Shown in pieces: positions 36,258 through 44,503 of a stretch of 64,000 nt of DNA. This stretch comes from CAVZZG01 sp963779685. GTDB lineage: Bacteria; Actinomycetota; Thermoleophilia; Gaiellales; F1-60-MAGs149. Position 1 is the stretch's first letter. Every line of letters begins with the position of its first letter. The notes beneath the pieces were generated by a model, which did no database searches, was not told the DNA's origin, and was given only the letters and a program-made list of their open reading frames with translations. A program made the position numbers and the translations under genes. Location of the stretch: assembly GCA_963779685.1 (NCBI GenBank), contig CAVZZG010000003.1:124001-188000 (forward strand), written 5' to 3'.

Positions 36258-36641
36258 CTACGCCGAGCCATCGGGCGGGTCAGCCGGCATCACCGTGCCT
36301 TCGGCGTGTTGGCGCGCCTGGAATGCCTCCCAGTCGTCGTCCTCGCCATTCGAACGAACTCGTCGCACTCCCCACGCGACCCCGCCTATGCCAGCCCCGA
36401 TCGCCGCGGCAAAGCCGACGACCGCGGCGGTGACTTCGCCCGTCACGATATAGGAATCCCAGCAGCCGTCCGGCTGGTAGGGCGGCGTCGGGTTGCAGGG
36501 GTGGTCGTGTTGCGTCCAGTAGCCGTCGGCCGTGGGAACCACGAACGCCGCCAGTACCAGCAGCGCCCCGATGATCGGCCGGAAGAACGTGACGGCGCCC
36601 GCGACGACCGCGATGCCGACGAGGATGGCGAAGCCGCCCAC
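36258..36641 (-). CDS. small unknown membrane protein
   Basis: 127 residues with three hydrophobic segments: FAILVGIAVVAGAVTF, IIGALLVLAAFVVPTADG and TAAVVGFAAAIGAGIGGVAW. A short extracytoplasmic loop with two Cys (HPCNPTPPYQPDGCWD) could form a disulfide. The tail is charged and cytoplasmic. I do not recognise the family. GTG 36641 is set by TAGGAT 6 bases upstream. It diverges from the lipoprotein at 36717. Confidence 0.65.
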   Translation of the reverse strand: MGGFAILVGIAVVAGAVTFFRPIIGALLVLAAFVVPTADGYWTQHDHPCNPTPPYQPDGCWDSYIVTGEVTAAVVGFAAAIGAGIGGVAWGVRRVRSNGEDDDWEAFQARQHAEGTVMPADPPDGSA

Positions 36642-36647
36642 GCGCCG

Positions 36648-36653
36648 ATCCTA
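36648..36653 (-). promoter_or_regulatory. -10 element, leaderless start at 36641
   Basis: TAGGAT on the minus strand, 6 bases before GTG 36641. Confidence 0.45.
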
Positions 36654-36704
36654 CACCCGTGGCCCCGGTCGCATCTGGTGTCGCTCGTAGGCGGCGCGAG
36701 GTGT

Positions 36705-36710
36705 CAGGAT
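36705..36710 (+). promoter_or_regulatory. -10 element, leaderless start at 36717
   Basis: CAGGAT followed by 6 bases and GTG 36717, in a compact divergent promoter region with 36648-36653. Confidence 0.35.
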
Positions 36711-36716
36711 TCCCAC

Positions 36717-37421
36717 GTGGCCCGATTCGGCGTTTGGGCGCGTCTTTCGGTCTACATCCTGGCGGCGATCGGGTTCGCCGGATGCGGCCATGCGACGGGG
36801 GCAACCGACTCCGACTGGTCCTCTGTCCCGGTGTCCGGCGGGCCGGATACCGACATCGCCCCGCCAGCGACGAACCGGATCACGTCAGCGCCGGTAGCCA
36901 CGTCGGCGGAGAAGGGGCCGGACGGCAGGCCGGATTGGGTCGAAGGCCCGATGCTCGACAATCCCGTCCATCCCGGGTCACTGGCGGACGCTGCAGCTTC
37001 GATTGGCGTCACGTTGGCCCTTCCCCCGAGTCTTCCGGCGCCGGACCGGATCGAGGTCAATCAGTCGACGGTGCCGGTTGCGGTGCGTGCGTTGGCGGCG
37101 CGGTTCGCCGACGCGGCAGGGCGGTACTGGTGGCTGCGGATCGACCCGTGGGATCCCGCCGTTCCGCCGGATGCCATTCTCGCCCGCGACGCAGCCGGTG
37201 GTGCGTGGCCCGTTGAGGTTGGTCGGGGGTACCCCGCCACTGCCGACCAGGGCAACTCCTACAGCCCCGACGATGCGCAGGTTCACGAGGTTCGCGACGG
37301 CCGCGAATGGTCGTTCTACAGCGGACAGGTGCCCATCGCGGAACTCGTCCAGATCGCAGCATTCGTCAACGGCGGGTCTTCGGCGCCTGGCATCGCCCCA
37401 CCGACGACTACCGCCGGATAG
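36717..37421 (+). CDS. putative lipoprotein of unknown function
   Basis: 234 residues. The signal peptide (SVYILAAIGFAGCGHATG) has a lipobox-like FAGC with Cys23, then a Ser/Thr/Pro-rich linker to about residue 90. The folded part contains AAARFADAAGRYWWLRIDPWD-like sequence (Trp pair) and DGREWSFYSGQVPIAELVQI, and ends with a Pro/Thr tail. I recognise no family. The start is fixed by the CAGGAT promoter. The following 204 bases (37422-37625) hold nothing recognisable. Confidence 0.6.
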   Translation: MARFGVWARLSVYILAAIGFAGCGHATGATDSDWSSVPVSGGPDTDIAPPATNRITSAPVATSAEKGPDGRPDWVEGPMLDNPVHPGSLADAAASIGVTLALPPSLPAPDRIEVNQSTVPVAVRALAARFADAAGRYWWLRIDPWDPAVPPDAILARDAAGGAWPVEVGRGYPATADQGNSYSPDDAQVHEVRDGREWSFYSGQVPIAELVQIAAFVNGGSSAPGIAPPTTTAG

Positions 37422-37625
37422 GTGCTACGTGCTGGCCTCCTACGGTGTCTCGGCCACCACCGGGCGCCACGGCGGTGATCGTCGTCCCCGCGTCAATGTC
37501 CTTTCTGCGATCGCGCTCGGGATCGTGGCGAGTGCGCGCCTGGGGTTGGACATCCGCGAGCTTCGCCACGACGCCGCGGAGCCCGAGCGCCTGGCGGCCG
37601 AGCCAGAGTCTGCGACGATCCAGCC

Positions 37626-38579
<954 letters not shown>

Positions 38580-38585
38580 TATCAC

Positions 38586-38755
38586 GGGCCCGTCTCAGTG
38601 GGTGAACGCGGCACGTGGCATGCCCTGCGAGGTCGCGCTGGTGACCGCGATTGCTCGCCAAGACATCCGTTGTCAGGTATTGGCTTCGCACCCGCGCCTT
38701 CCATCACGAGGCCGCAGCGGGCGCCATCTGCCACGTCACCCACTGAGAAGGGCCC
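38586..38755. repeat. 170-bp imperfect palindrome
   Basis: The left end (GGGCCC at 38586, then TCTCAGTGGGTGA) and right end (CACCCACTGAGA then GGGCCC ending 38755) are inverted copies. With a 7-base insertion in the left arm the match continues through ACGTGGCA/TGCCACGT. The inner parts also align loosely in inverted orientation. It fills most of the 297-base gap between the epimerase and the desaturase and has no open frame of note. It could be a small MITE-like element or a long structured transcript end. No clear target duplication is seen. Confidence 0.7.
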
Positions 38756-38771
38756 ACCCTAAGAGCGGTCT

Positions 38772-38789
38772 CAGTACCTCGTGGTACTG
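38772..38789. promoter_or_regulatory. operator-like inverted repeat before the desaturase
   Basis: CAGTACC (38772-38778) and GGTACTG (38783-38789) are perfect 7-base arms around TCGT. It lies 88 bases before the desaturase ATG, a plausible position for a repressor site, for example a TetR-type fatty-acid regulator. A second weak hairpin (GGGCG..CGCCC, about 38842-38863) lies in the leader. Confidence 0.4.
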
Positions 38790-38876
38790 TCCGCAGGTTG
38801 GCCTGCTCCTCTCACCCGATGCTTGGTGAGCGTGGCGTGACCGGGCGTTTCTCGTGATGCGCCCCCGAGGAGCAGC

Positions 38877-39899
38877 ATGATTTCCGGACTGCGCGTCGAA
38901 GCGGAGCACGTGGACGGCGAGACACCCGTGCCGACGGAGGCCCTGCTGCCGACGCCGCGCGGCCAGAAGACGATGATGGTGCTCGTCACGACGATCCCGT
39001 TCGTGGCCGTCATGGTCGCCATCTGGCTGTCGTGGAACGTCGCGGTCGGCTGGGTCGACCTGGCGCTGTTCGGCGTGCTGTACGTGCTGTGCGCGCTCGG
39101 CATCACCGTCGGCTTCCACCGGATGCTGACCCACCGCGCGTTCCGCGCCGTGCCTCCGCTGCGGGCCGTGCTGCTCGCGCTCGGCTCGATGGCCATGCAG
39201 GGACGCGCCATCGGCTGGGCGATCGACCACCGCCGGCACCATGCGCACTCCGACCAGGAGGGCGATCCGCACTCGCCGCACGCCGGGTTCGCGGCCGGCG
39301 TCGTCGGCCAGTTCCGCGGACTCGTCCACGCGCACGTCGGCTGGATGTTCACCCACCGGGCGGTCGTCGACGAGCGGCGCTGGGCCAAGGACCTGTTCGA
39401 GGACCGCGTGATCCGGTTCGTCGACCGCACGTTCGTGCTCTGGGCCGTGCTGGGATTCGTCGTGCCGTTCGCCATCGGCGGGCTCGTCACCCAGAGTTGG
39501 CGCGGCGCGTTCACCGGCCTGCTCTGGGGCGGCCTCGTGCGGCTGTTCGTCGGGCACCACGTCACGTGGAGCATCAACTCGATCTGCCACGTGTTCGGGC
39601 GCCGGCCGTACGCGGCCAGCGACCAGTCGCGCAACAACTGGGTGCTGGCGCTGCCGTCCCTCGGTGAGAGCTGGCACCACAACCATCACGTCTTCCCGAC
39701 GTCGGCGTACCACGGCCTCGGCCGGCAGCTCGACCTCTCCGGCGCCTGCATCTCGCTGTTCGAGCGGCTGGGCCTCGCCACCGATGTCCGTCGCGTGACG
39801 CCCGAGCAGAAGGCGCGCAAGCGCGTGCGACCGGTTGCGGAACCGATCCCGGAACGCGCCGCGGCGGCCGCGTCGGCGCCCGAGCCCGCCGCGAACTGA
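38877..39899 (+). CDS. acyl-CoA/acyl-lipid delta-9 fatty acid desaturase
   Basis: 340-residue membrane di-iron desaturase. The three histidine boxes are HRMLTH (81-86), HRRHH (118-122) and HHNHH (267-271). Hydrophobic segments at about 33-76, 93-103 and 184-225 give the usual four-helix arrangement. The C-terminus ends in an Ala/Pro/Glu-rich tail. GAGGAG at 38869-38874 supports ATG 38877. The upstream operator-like repeat suggests control by membrane-lipid state. A short hairpin (ATACCG 39909 / CGGTAT 39929) follows the stop. Confidence 0.92.
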   Translation: MISGLRVEAEHVDGETPVPTEALLPTPRGQKTMMVLVTTIPFVAVMVAIWLSWNVAVGWVDLALFGVLYVLCALGITVGFHRMLTHRAFRAVPPLRAVLLALGSMAMQGRAIGWAIDHRRHHAHSDQEGDPHSPHAGFAAGVVGQFRGLVHAHVGWMFTHRAVVDERRWAKDLFEDRVIRFVDRTFVLWAVLGFVVPFAIGGLVTQSWRGAFTGLLWGGLVRLFVGHHVTWSINSICHVFGRRPYAASDQSRNNWVLALPSLGESWHHNHHVFPTSAYHGLGRQLDLSGACISLFERLGLATDVRRVTPEQKARKRVRPVAEPIPERAAAAASAPEPAAN

Positions 39900-40036
39900 T
39901 CAGCGCGCATACCGGCGAACCGGCGGTATCCGCTGGCCGGGGTGGTACGGTGCTCGGACCCCAGTAACCAGCGACGGTTGCTGTCTCATGCGCTTGATGC
40001 CCTTGCGGGGCGTGCTTCCGTCGTGCCTTCCTTGCC

Positions 40037-40558
40037 ATGCCTGCATCGACGTTGCCACTCCTCGGCGCGCTGCTTGCCGCCTTCTCCGTCCCGAACCCGG
40101 CCGTGCCGGTGTCGCCGACGGTGGTCCGGCGGGACATCGTGCACCTCCGGGAACGGGTCTTCCAGATCCGCGACCGCCGCGGCCGGATCGACCTCGTCGT
40201 CCGGAGGGCGCGTCTCCGCGGCGACCTCGGCACGCTGTTGCGCGAGCAGGTGCGATGGCGGTTCGCGCTGCGCCGGATGCGCCACGCCGTCCCGATCTGG
40301 CGCCGCACGCCGCGGTGGGACTCGTGGATGTGCATCCACGGCCGGGAGGGCGCGTGGAACGATCCGAACGCACCCTACTGGGGCGGCCTGCAGATGGACC
40401 TCGGGTTCCAGCGTGCCTACGGCCGCGAGCTCCTGAGCCGCTACGGCACCGCCGATCACTGGCCGATCGCCGCCCAGGTGGCCGTCGCCGAACGCGCGTA
40501 CCGAAGCCGGAGCTTCCACCCGTGGCCGAACACGGCCCGGGCGTGCGGCCTGCGCTGA
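40037..40558 (+). CDS. secreted Rpf-like transglycosylase (lysozyme fold)
   Basis: 173 residues. An N-terminal signal-like segment (LPLLGALLAAFSVPNPAVP) is followed by a basic helical region (about 30-90) and a C-terminal domain matching resuscitation-promoting-factor/transglycosylase folds. These show WMCIHGREGAW with likely catalytic Glu104, YWGGLQMDLGFQRAYG, and HPWPNTARACGL, whose Cys pairs with Cys99 in Rpf proteins. It should cleave peptidoglycan glycan strands during growth or reactivation. The 137-base leader holds a TACGGT at about 39946; I could not find the c-di-AMP riboswitch that often precedes rpf genes. Confidence 0.78.
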   Translation: MPASTLPLLGALLAAFSVPNPAVPVSPTVVRRDIVHLRERVFQIRDRRGRIDLVVRRARLRGDLGTLLREQVRWRFALRRMRHAVPIWRRTPRWDSWMCIHGREGAWNDPNAPYWGGLQMDLGFQRAYGRELLSRYGTADHWPIAAQVAVAERAYRSRSFHPWPNTARACGLR

Positions 40559-40567
40559 GGCTGAACT

Positions 40568-40858
40568 CTACGCCCGGCGGCGGTAGGCGCCGAACGGGTG
40601 GTCCACGCTGAAGGTGAGCCCGCACGACTCGAGCAGGCGGTGCAGTTCCTGGAGGCCGTCGCGTGGGATGTCGCGGCGGGGCAGGCGGCGGGCGTCGCCC
40701 AGCGTCCGGGCGCCGCGTCCGGTGAGCGCGCCGTAGAGGGACAGCGAGAGCGGCAACTCGTCCAGCGACAGGCCATCGAGGGCAGCGAGTTCCTCGTCCA
40801 GGCTGTACCGATGCACGTGCGGGGCGGGTGCGCCCATGCCGGATCCTCCATCGGGCAT
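40568..40858 (-). CDS. small protein with RNA-polymerase alpha-CTD-like segment
   Basis: 96 residues, start ATG 40858 or 40837. The region YSLDEELAALDGLSLDELPL is followed by SLYGALTGRGARTLGDARRL and GLQELHRLLESCGLTF. This follows the spacing of the alpha C-terminal domain fold (L-S-x3-Y-x2-L-x3-G-x2-T-L-G-D, then a GL..L...L...GL helix), which binds DNA or regulators. The full alpha subunit is not here, so this could be a stand-alone regulator or an HhH-like DNA-binding module. The function is inference. It is convergent with the Rpf-like gene, 9 bases apart. Confidence 0.55.
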   Translation of the reverse strand: MPDGGSGMGAPAPHVHRYSLDEELAALDGLSLDELPLSLSLYGALTGRGARTLGDARRLPRRDIPRDGLQELHRLLESCGLTFSVDHPFGAYRRRA

Positions 40859-40945
40859 CCAATGCGATAGAGGCCGGAGATCCGCTGGGCGTGCGGTGTT
40901 TCTTCGTTACGTAGAGGCCGGATTGCGCAGAATTCCGGCGTCTGG

Positions 40946-42529
40946 CTACCGGATTGCGGCGGGTACCTCGACGACCGTCGGGCGATCGGCCGCGAACGCG
41001 GCTGCCAGCAGGTCGGGCAGCTCGGCGAGCGCTCCGGCCCGTACGGCGTGGCAGCCGAAGCCCTCGGCCAGGGCGAGGTAGTCGCGCGCCGTCGTGTCGG
41101 TGCCCGTCTGCGGCACTCCGACGTGGTCCATCCAGTACCGGATCTCGCCGTAGCCGTGGTTCTGCCACAGCACCACCGCGATCGGCAGGCCGGCGTCGGC
41201 CGCCGTCGCCAGTTCCGGGATCGTGAACAGCGCACCGCCGTCGCCGACGAGTGCGGCCACCGGCCGATCAGGGGCCGCGAGCGCGGCCCCGACGGCCATC
41301 GGAACCGAGGGGCCGAGCGTGCCGAATCCCCCAGGGGCGATGTAGTCGTGGGGCCCGTAGCCCGGCCAGTAGTGGTGCGCGACGTAGGCCGGCTGGGTCG
41401 AGTCGGCGCAGAGAATGCCGTTGCGGGGCACGCCGGCGCGGAGCGCTTCGAGGAACGGCATGAACTGATCGGCCCCCGGCCACCACCTGACCGAGCCGCG
41501 CAGCTCGGCAGCCCGGGCCACGGCCCGCCCTTCGCGGTGCACTCCGACCGCCGACGTGAGACCGCGCAGCGTCTCGGCAGCGTCGCCGTGCAATCCCACT
41601 GCCGGCGAGTGCTGGCGGGCGAGCTGGTCGCGGTCGACGTCGATCCGGATCAGCGATCCCGCGAAGGCCGGGAGCCGGAGCGATGGCGAGTAGAAGTAGT
41701 CGGTCTCCGAGAACTCGGTACCCACGGCAACCACCACGTCTGCCGCCGCGAGCGCGCCGTACACCGGCTCGAGCGTGAGGGTGGTGCCGAGGGACAGCGG
41801 ATCGTCGTCGGGAATCGCGCCCTTGGCGTTGATCGTGGTGATCAGCGGCGCTCCGACCCGGTCGGCCAGCGCCCTCGCCTCGGCGCCCGCTCGCGCTGCC
41901 CCGCCGCCGACGATGACGATCGGCTCGTCGGCGCTGTCCAGGAGCCGGGCGGCCGCCGCCAGACCGCCGGGGTCGGCAACCGGCCGTCGCCCCCGAGCGG
42001 GCAGGCGCGTCGGCGGGCCGGCCGGCAGCGCCAGCACGTCGGTCGGGATGCCGATGTGCACGGGCCGGGGCCGGGCGCACTCGAAGATCTCCCACGCCCG
42101 GGCGAACGCCTCGGGCAGCGTCTCCGGGTCGCGCACCTCGATGCTCTCGGCCGTGATGGTGCGCATGAACGCCCGCTGATCGGGCAGGTCGTGGAGGGCG
42201 CCGTGGCCCATGCCGTTGTCGGCCGTCGCCGTCGCGCTGGAGAGCACCAGCATCGGGATCGAGTCGTGGTAGGCGCTGGCGATGCCTGTGGCGGCGTTCG
42301 TCAGCCCGGCGCCCGTGATCAGCATGCAGACCCCGGGCTTGCCCGAGACGCGGGCGTAGGCGTCCGCCATGAAGGCCGCCCCCTGCTCGTGCCGGGGCGT
42401 GACGTGGCGGATCGGCGAGCCGGCGAGGCCGCGGTACAGCTCGAGCGTGTGCACGCCCGGGATGCCGAACACGGTGTCGATGCCGTACTGCTCGAGCAGC
42501 CGGACGCACGCCTCGCCGGTTGTTGGCAC
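40946..42529 (-). CDS. ThDP-dependent decarboxylase, AruI (5-guanidino-2-oxopentanoate decarboxylase)-like
   Basis: 527-residue acetolactate-synthase-family enzyme. Glu48 in RHVTPRHEQGAAFMADAYAR activates thiamine diphosphate, and the cofactor/Mg site is VGDGGALFT (429-) ending at Asn457. The N-terminal FGIPGVHTLELYRGL plus RHVTPRHEQG wording is that of 5-guanidino-2-oxopentanoate decarboxylases of the arginine transaminase pathway, but no arginine transaminase lies nearby, so the substrate stays open. GTG 42529 has GGGAGGT upstream, and TACTAT lies at 42555-42560 on the minus strand. Confidence 0.82.
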   Translation of the reverse strand: MPTTGEACVRLLEQYGIDTVFGIPGVHTLELYRGLAGSPIRHVTPRHEQGAAFMADAYARVSGKPGVCMLITGAGLTNAATGIASAYHDSIPMLVLSSATATADNGMGHGALHDLPDQRAFMRTITAESIEVRDPETLPEAFARAWEIFECARPRPVHIGIPTDVLALPAGPPTRLPARGRRPVADPGGLAAAARLLDSADEPIVIVGGGAARAGAEARALADRVGAPLITTINAKGAIPDDDPLSLGTTLTLEPVYGALAAADVVVAVGTEFSETDYFYSPSLRLPAFAGSLIRIDVDRDQLARQHSPAVGLHGDAAETLRGLTSAVGVHREGRAVARAAELRGSVRWWPGADQFMPFLEALRAGVPRNGILCADSTQPAYVAHHYWPGYGPHDYIAPGGFGTLGPSVPMAVGAALAAPDRPVAALVGDGGALFTIPELATAADAGLPIAVVLWQNHGYGEIRYWMDHVGVPQTGTDTTARDYLALAEGFGCHAVRAGALAELPDLLAAAFAADRPTVVEVPAAIR

Positions 42530-42618
42530 GGGACCTCCCTCTGGTCTGGGGGCGATAGTAGCGATATGCGCGGGTTGGGTACCGCAAGACTGGGAACCGT
42601 CGGGGCTGCCTCTGTCTT

Positions 42619-42653
42619 AGCCTGGATCCACCGCTCCGCGGTGGATCCAGGCT
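42619..42653 (-). terminator. strong hairpin after the EamA exporter gene
   Basis: A perfect 16-bp stem (42619-42634 with 42638-42653) and a 3-base loop begins at the stop codon of the minus-strand gene at 42653. No T-run follows on either strand, so it may work as a stability or pause hairpin rather than a classical terminator. Confidence 0.55.
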
Positions 42654-43612
42654 TAGGGCGGCAGGCCGGTACTGGAGGGCGCGATGACGTGCGGCATGCG
42701 GCTGCGCGCCGTCTCGGCCACCACGAGCGCGGTCAGGGCGATGCCGATGCCCGCCACCTGCACGAGGGTGAGGCTCTGGCCGAGCATCCACCAGCCCAGC
42801 ACGGCGGCGACCATGGGCTCGATCATGCCGGTGACGCCCGCGGCCGTCGGCCCGATCCGGCCCACTGCCGTCACCATCAGGGCATACGGGGCGATCGTGC
42901 CGCCGATGACCATCACGGCGAGGATCGTGCCGAGTGGCAGCGTGACGCTCAGATTGCCGAGGCCGACGGGGTCGTCGAAGGTATCCCACGGGTACCGCCA
43001 GACGGGCTCGATCAGCGTCCAGAACAGCGCGGCGAAGACCATGGCGACGCCGACCCGGGCGGTGGCCGGGACGCTCCGGGGCAGTCTCGCCGCGAGCAGC
43101 AGTTGCCCGCAGTACGCCAGTGAGCCGAGCAGCGACCAGACGAGGCCGGCCGTCGAGCCGCCGGAAATGCCACCGCCGCCGAGCACGGCGAGTGCGATGC
43201 CGCCGATCGCCACGAGCATGGCGGCGAGCACCCGCGACCCGATCGCGATGCCCCGCACCACGCGCTCGAACACGGCCACCCACAACGGCGCGGTGTAGAT
43301 GATCACCACCGCGAGGCCCACGTTGAACCGCGAGATGGCCTCGAAGTAGAACCACTGCGCCAGGGCGACGCCAACGAGCCCGAACACGGCCAGCAGGCCC
43401 AGGTCGCGCCGGGTCAGGCGCAGCGACTGGCGACGCACGAGGATCACGCCCGTGACCAGCACCAGGGCGGCGCCGGTCACCCGGATGCCGGCCAGCACGG
43501 TCGCGCCGAGGCCGGCGTCGATCACGATCCGCGCGAGCGGACCGTTCAGGCCCCACAGGACCGCGCAGGAGACGGCCATGGCGTAGCCGGCAGGTCGGCC
43601 CGTTCCGTGCAT
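42653..43612 (-). CDS. EamA/DMT-family transporter
   Basis: 319-residue membrane protein with ten predicted helices in two EamA repeats. These show AVSCAVLWGLNGPLARIVID first, and VIGGTIAPYALMVTAVGRIG with MIEPMVAAVLGWWMLGQSL in the second half. Family members export amino acids, metabolites or nucleotide sugars. ATG 43612 starts at the first helix; an upstream in-frame ATG at 43690 would overlap the divergent gene. It is divergent from a second, only distantly similar EamA-type gene 38 bases away. Confidence 0.83.
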   Translation of the reverse strand: MHGTGRPAGYAMAVSCAVLWGLNGPLARIVIDAGLGATVLAGIRVTGAALVLVTGVILVRRQSLRLTRRDLGLLAVFGLVGVALAQWFYFEAISRFNVGLAVVIIYTAPLWVAVFERVVRGIAIGSRVLAAMLVAIGGIALAVLGGGGISGGSTAGLVWSLLGSLAYCGQLLLAARLPRSVPATARVGVAMVFAALFWTLIEPVWRYPWDTFDDPVGLGNLSVTLPLGTILAVMVIGGTIAPYALMVTAVGRIGPTAAGVTGMIEPMVAAVLGWWMLGQSLTLVQVAGIGIALTALVVAETARSRMPHVIAPSSTGLPP

Positions 43613-43650
43613 CGGCGCGGATGCTCGCAGGAGCGGGGAGGATCTGCGCC

Positions 43651-44499
43651 GTGAACGCGATGGCGGGAGGGCTGACGACGGCTGTCGCATGGGCCTGCGC
43701 GGGTACCTGCTCCGCGCGCACCAGCCGCAGCATCGGCTCGCTCGCGACGGTGGCGACCGGCAACGTCGTCGGGGTGGTCGTGACGGTCCTGGTTGCGCTG
43801 GCGGTGGCCGGCGCTCCCCACGCGGACGGTGCCGCGGACTGGATCGCGGCGCTCGGGTACGCGCTCGGCTCGATGGTCGGACTGCTGCTCATCTTCCACG
43901 GGTTCACGGTCGGCAAGGTGTCGCTCGTGTCGGCCATGGTCTCGACCAACGGCACCGTCGCCGCCCTGTTCGCGGTGCTGGTGCTGGGCGAGGTCCTGCC
44001 GACGCCGGCCATCATCGCCATGACCGTGACGGGGCTCGGCGTCGCCCTCACCGCCCTGCGGCCCGAGCCGGCCGCTCGAGGCAGGTCCGATCGGGTCGCG
44101 ATCGCCTACGGCCTGGCGGGCTCGGCGGCGTTCGCCGCCGCCATCCTCGCGGGCGACCACGCCGGCGGCCTCGACCCGCTCTGGGTGGTCGCCACCGGCC
44201 GGATCGTCGGCTTCCTCGCGATCAGCATCCCCTTCGTCCTGCTGCGCGGCGTACCCCGGGTGCCACGGGAGGTCGTGCCGTTCGCCGTCGGATCGCCGAT
44301 CTTCGACGCCGTCGGCTTCGCCGCCCTCCTCATCGCCGGCCAGGATGGGATCGCGGTGCCGGCGGCCCTCTCCACCCTCAACGTGCCGCTGCTGGTGGTG
44401 TTCGGCGCCGTCGTGTTCAAGGAGCGGCCGCGGCCGAACCAGCTGGCCGGCATGCTCGTGACGATCGCCGGGGTCGCGGCCCTCGCCCTCACCCGCTGA
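43651..44499 (+). CDS. second EamA/DMT-family transporter
   Basis: 282 residues, about ten helices, with the second-repeat signature VSAMVSTNGTVAALFAVLVLGEVLPTP (quoted only in part: STNGTVAALFAVLVLGEVL) and a final STLNVPLLVVFGAVVFKERP. GTG 43651 is preferred because GGGGAGG lies at 43635-43641; ATG 43621 is an alternative. The head-to-head arrangement with 42653-43612 suggests shared regulation, perhaps export of related metabolites. It stops 5 bases before the convergent MFS gene. Confidence 0.82.
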   Translation: MNAMAGGLTTAVAWACAGTCSARTSRSIGSLATVATGNVVGVVVTVLVALAVAGAPHADGAADWIAALGYALGSMVGLLLIFHGFTVGKVSLVSAMVSTNGTVAALFAVLVLGEVLPTPAIIAMTVTGLGVALTALRPEPAARGRSDRVAIAYGLAGSAAFAAAILAGDHAGGLDPLWVVATGRIVGFLAISIPFVLLRGVPRVPREVVPFAVGSPIFDAVGFAALLIAGQDGIAVPAALSTLNVPLLVVFGAVVFKERPRPNQLAGMLVTIAGVAALALTR

Positions 44500-44503
44500 C
44501 GGC

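Noticed and set aside
39900..40036. c-di-AMP (ydaO-type) riboswitch before the Rpf-like gene
   Set aside because: Expected from other actinobacteria, but the conserved GGGG and CCGAA-type segments could not be found.
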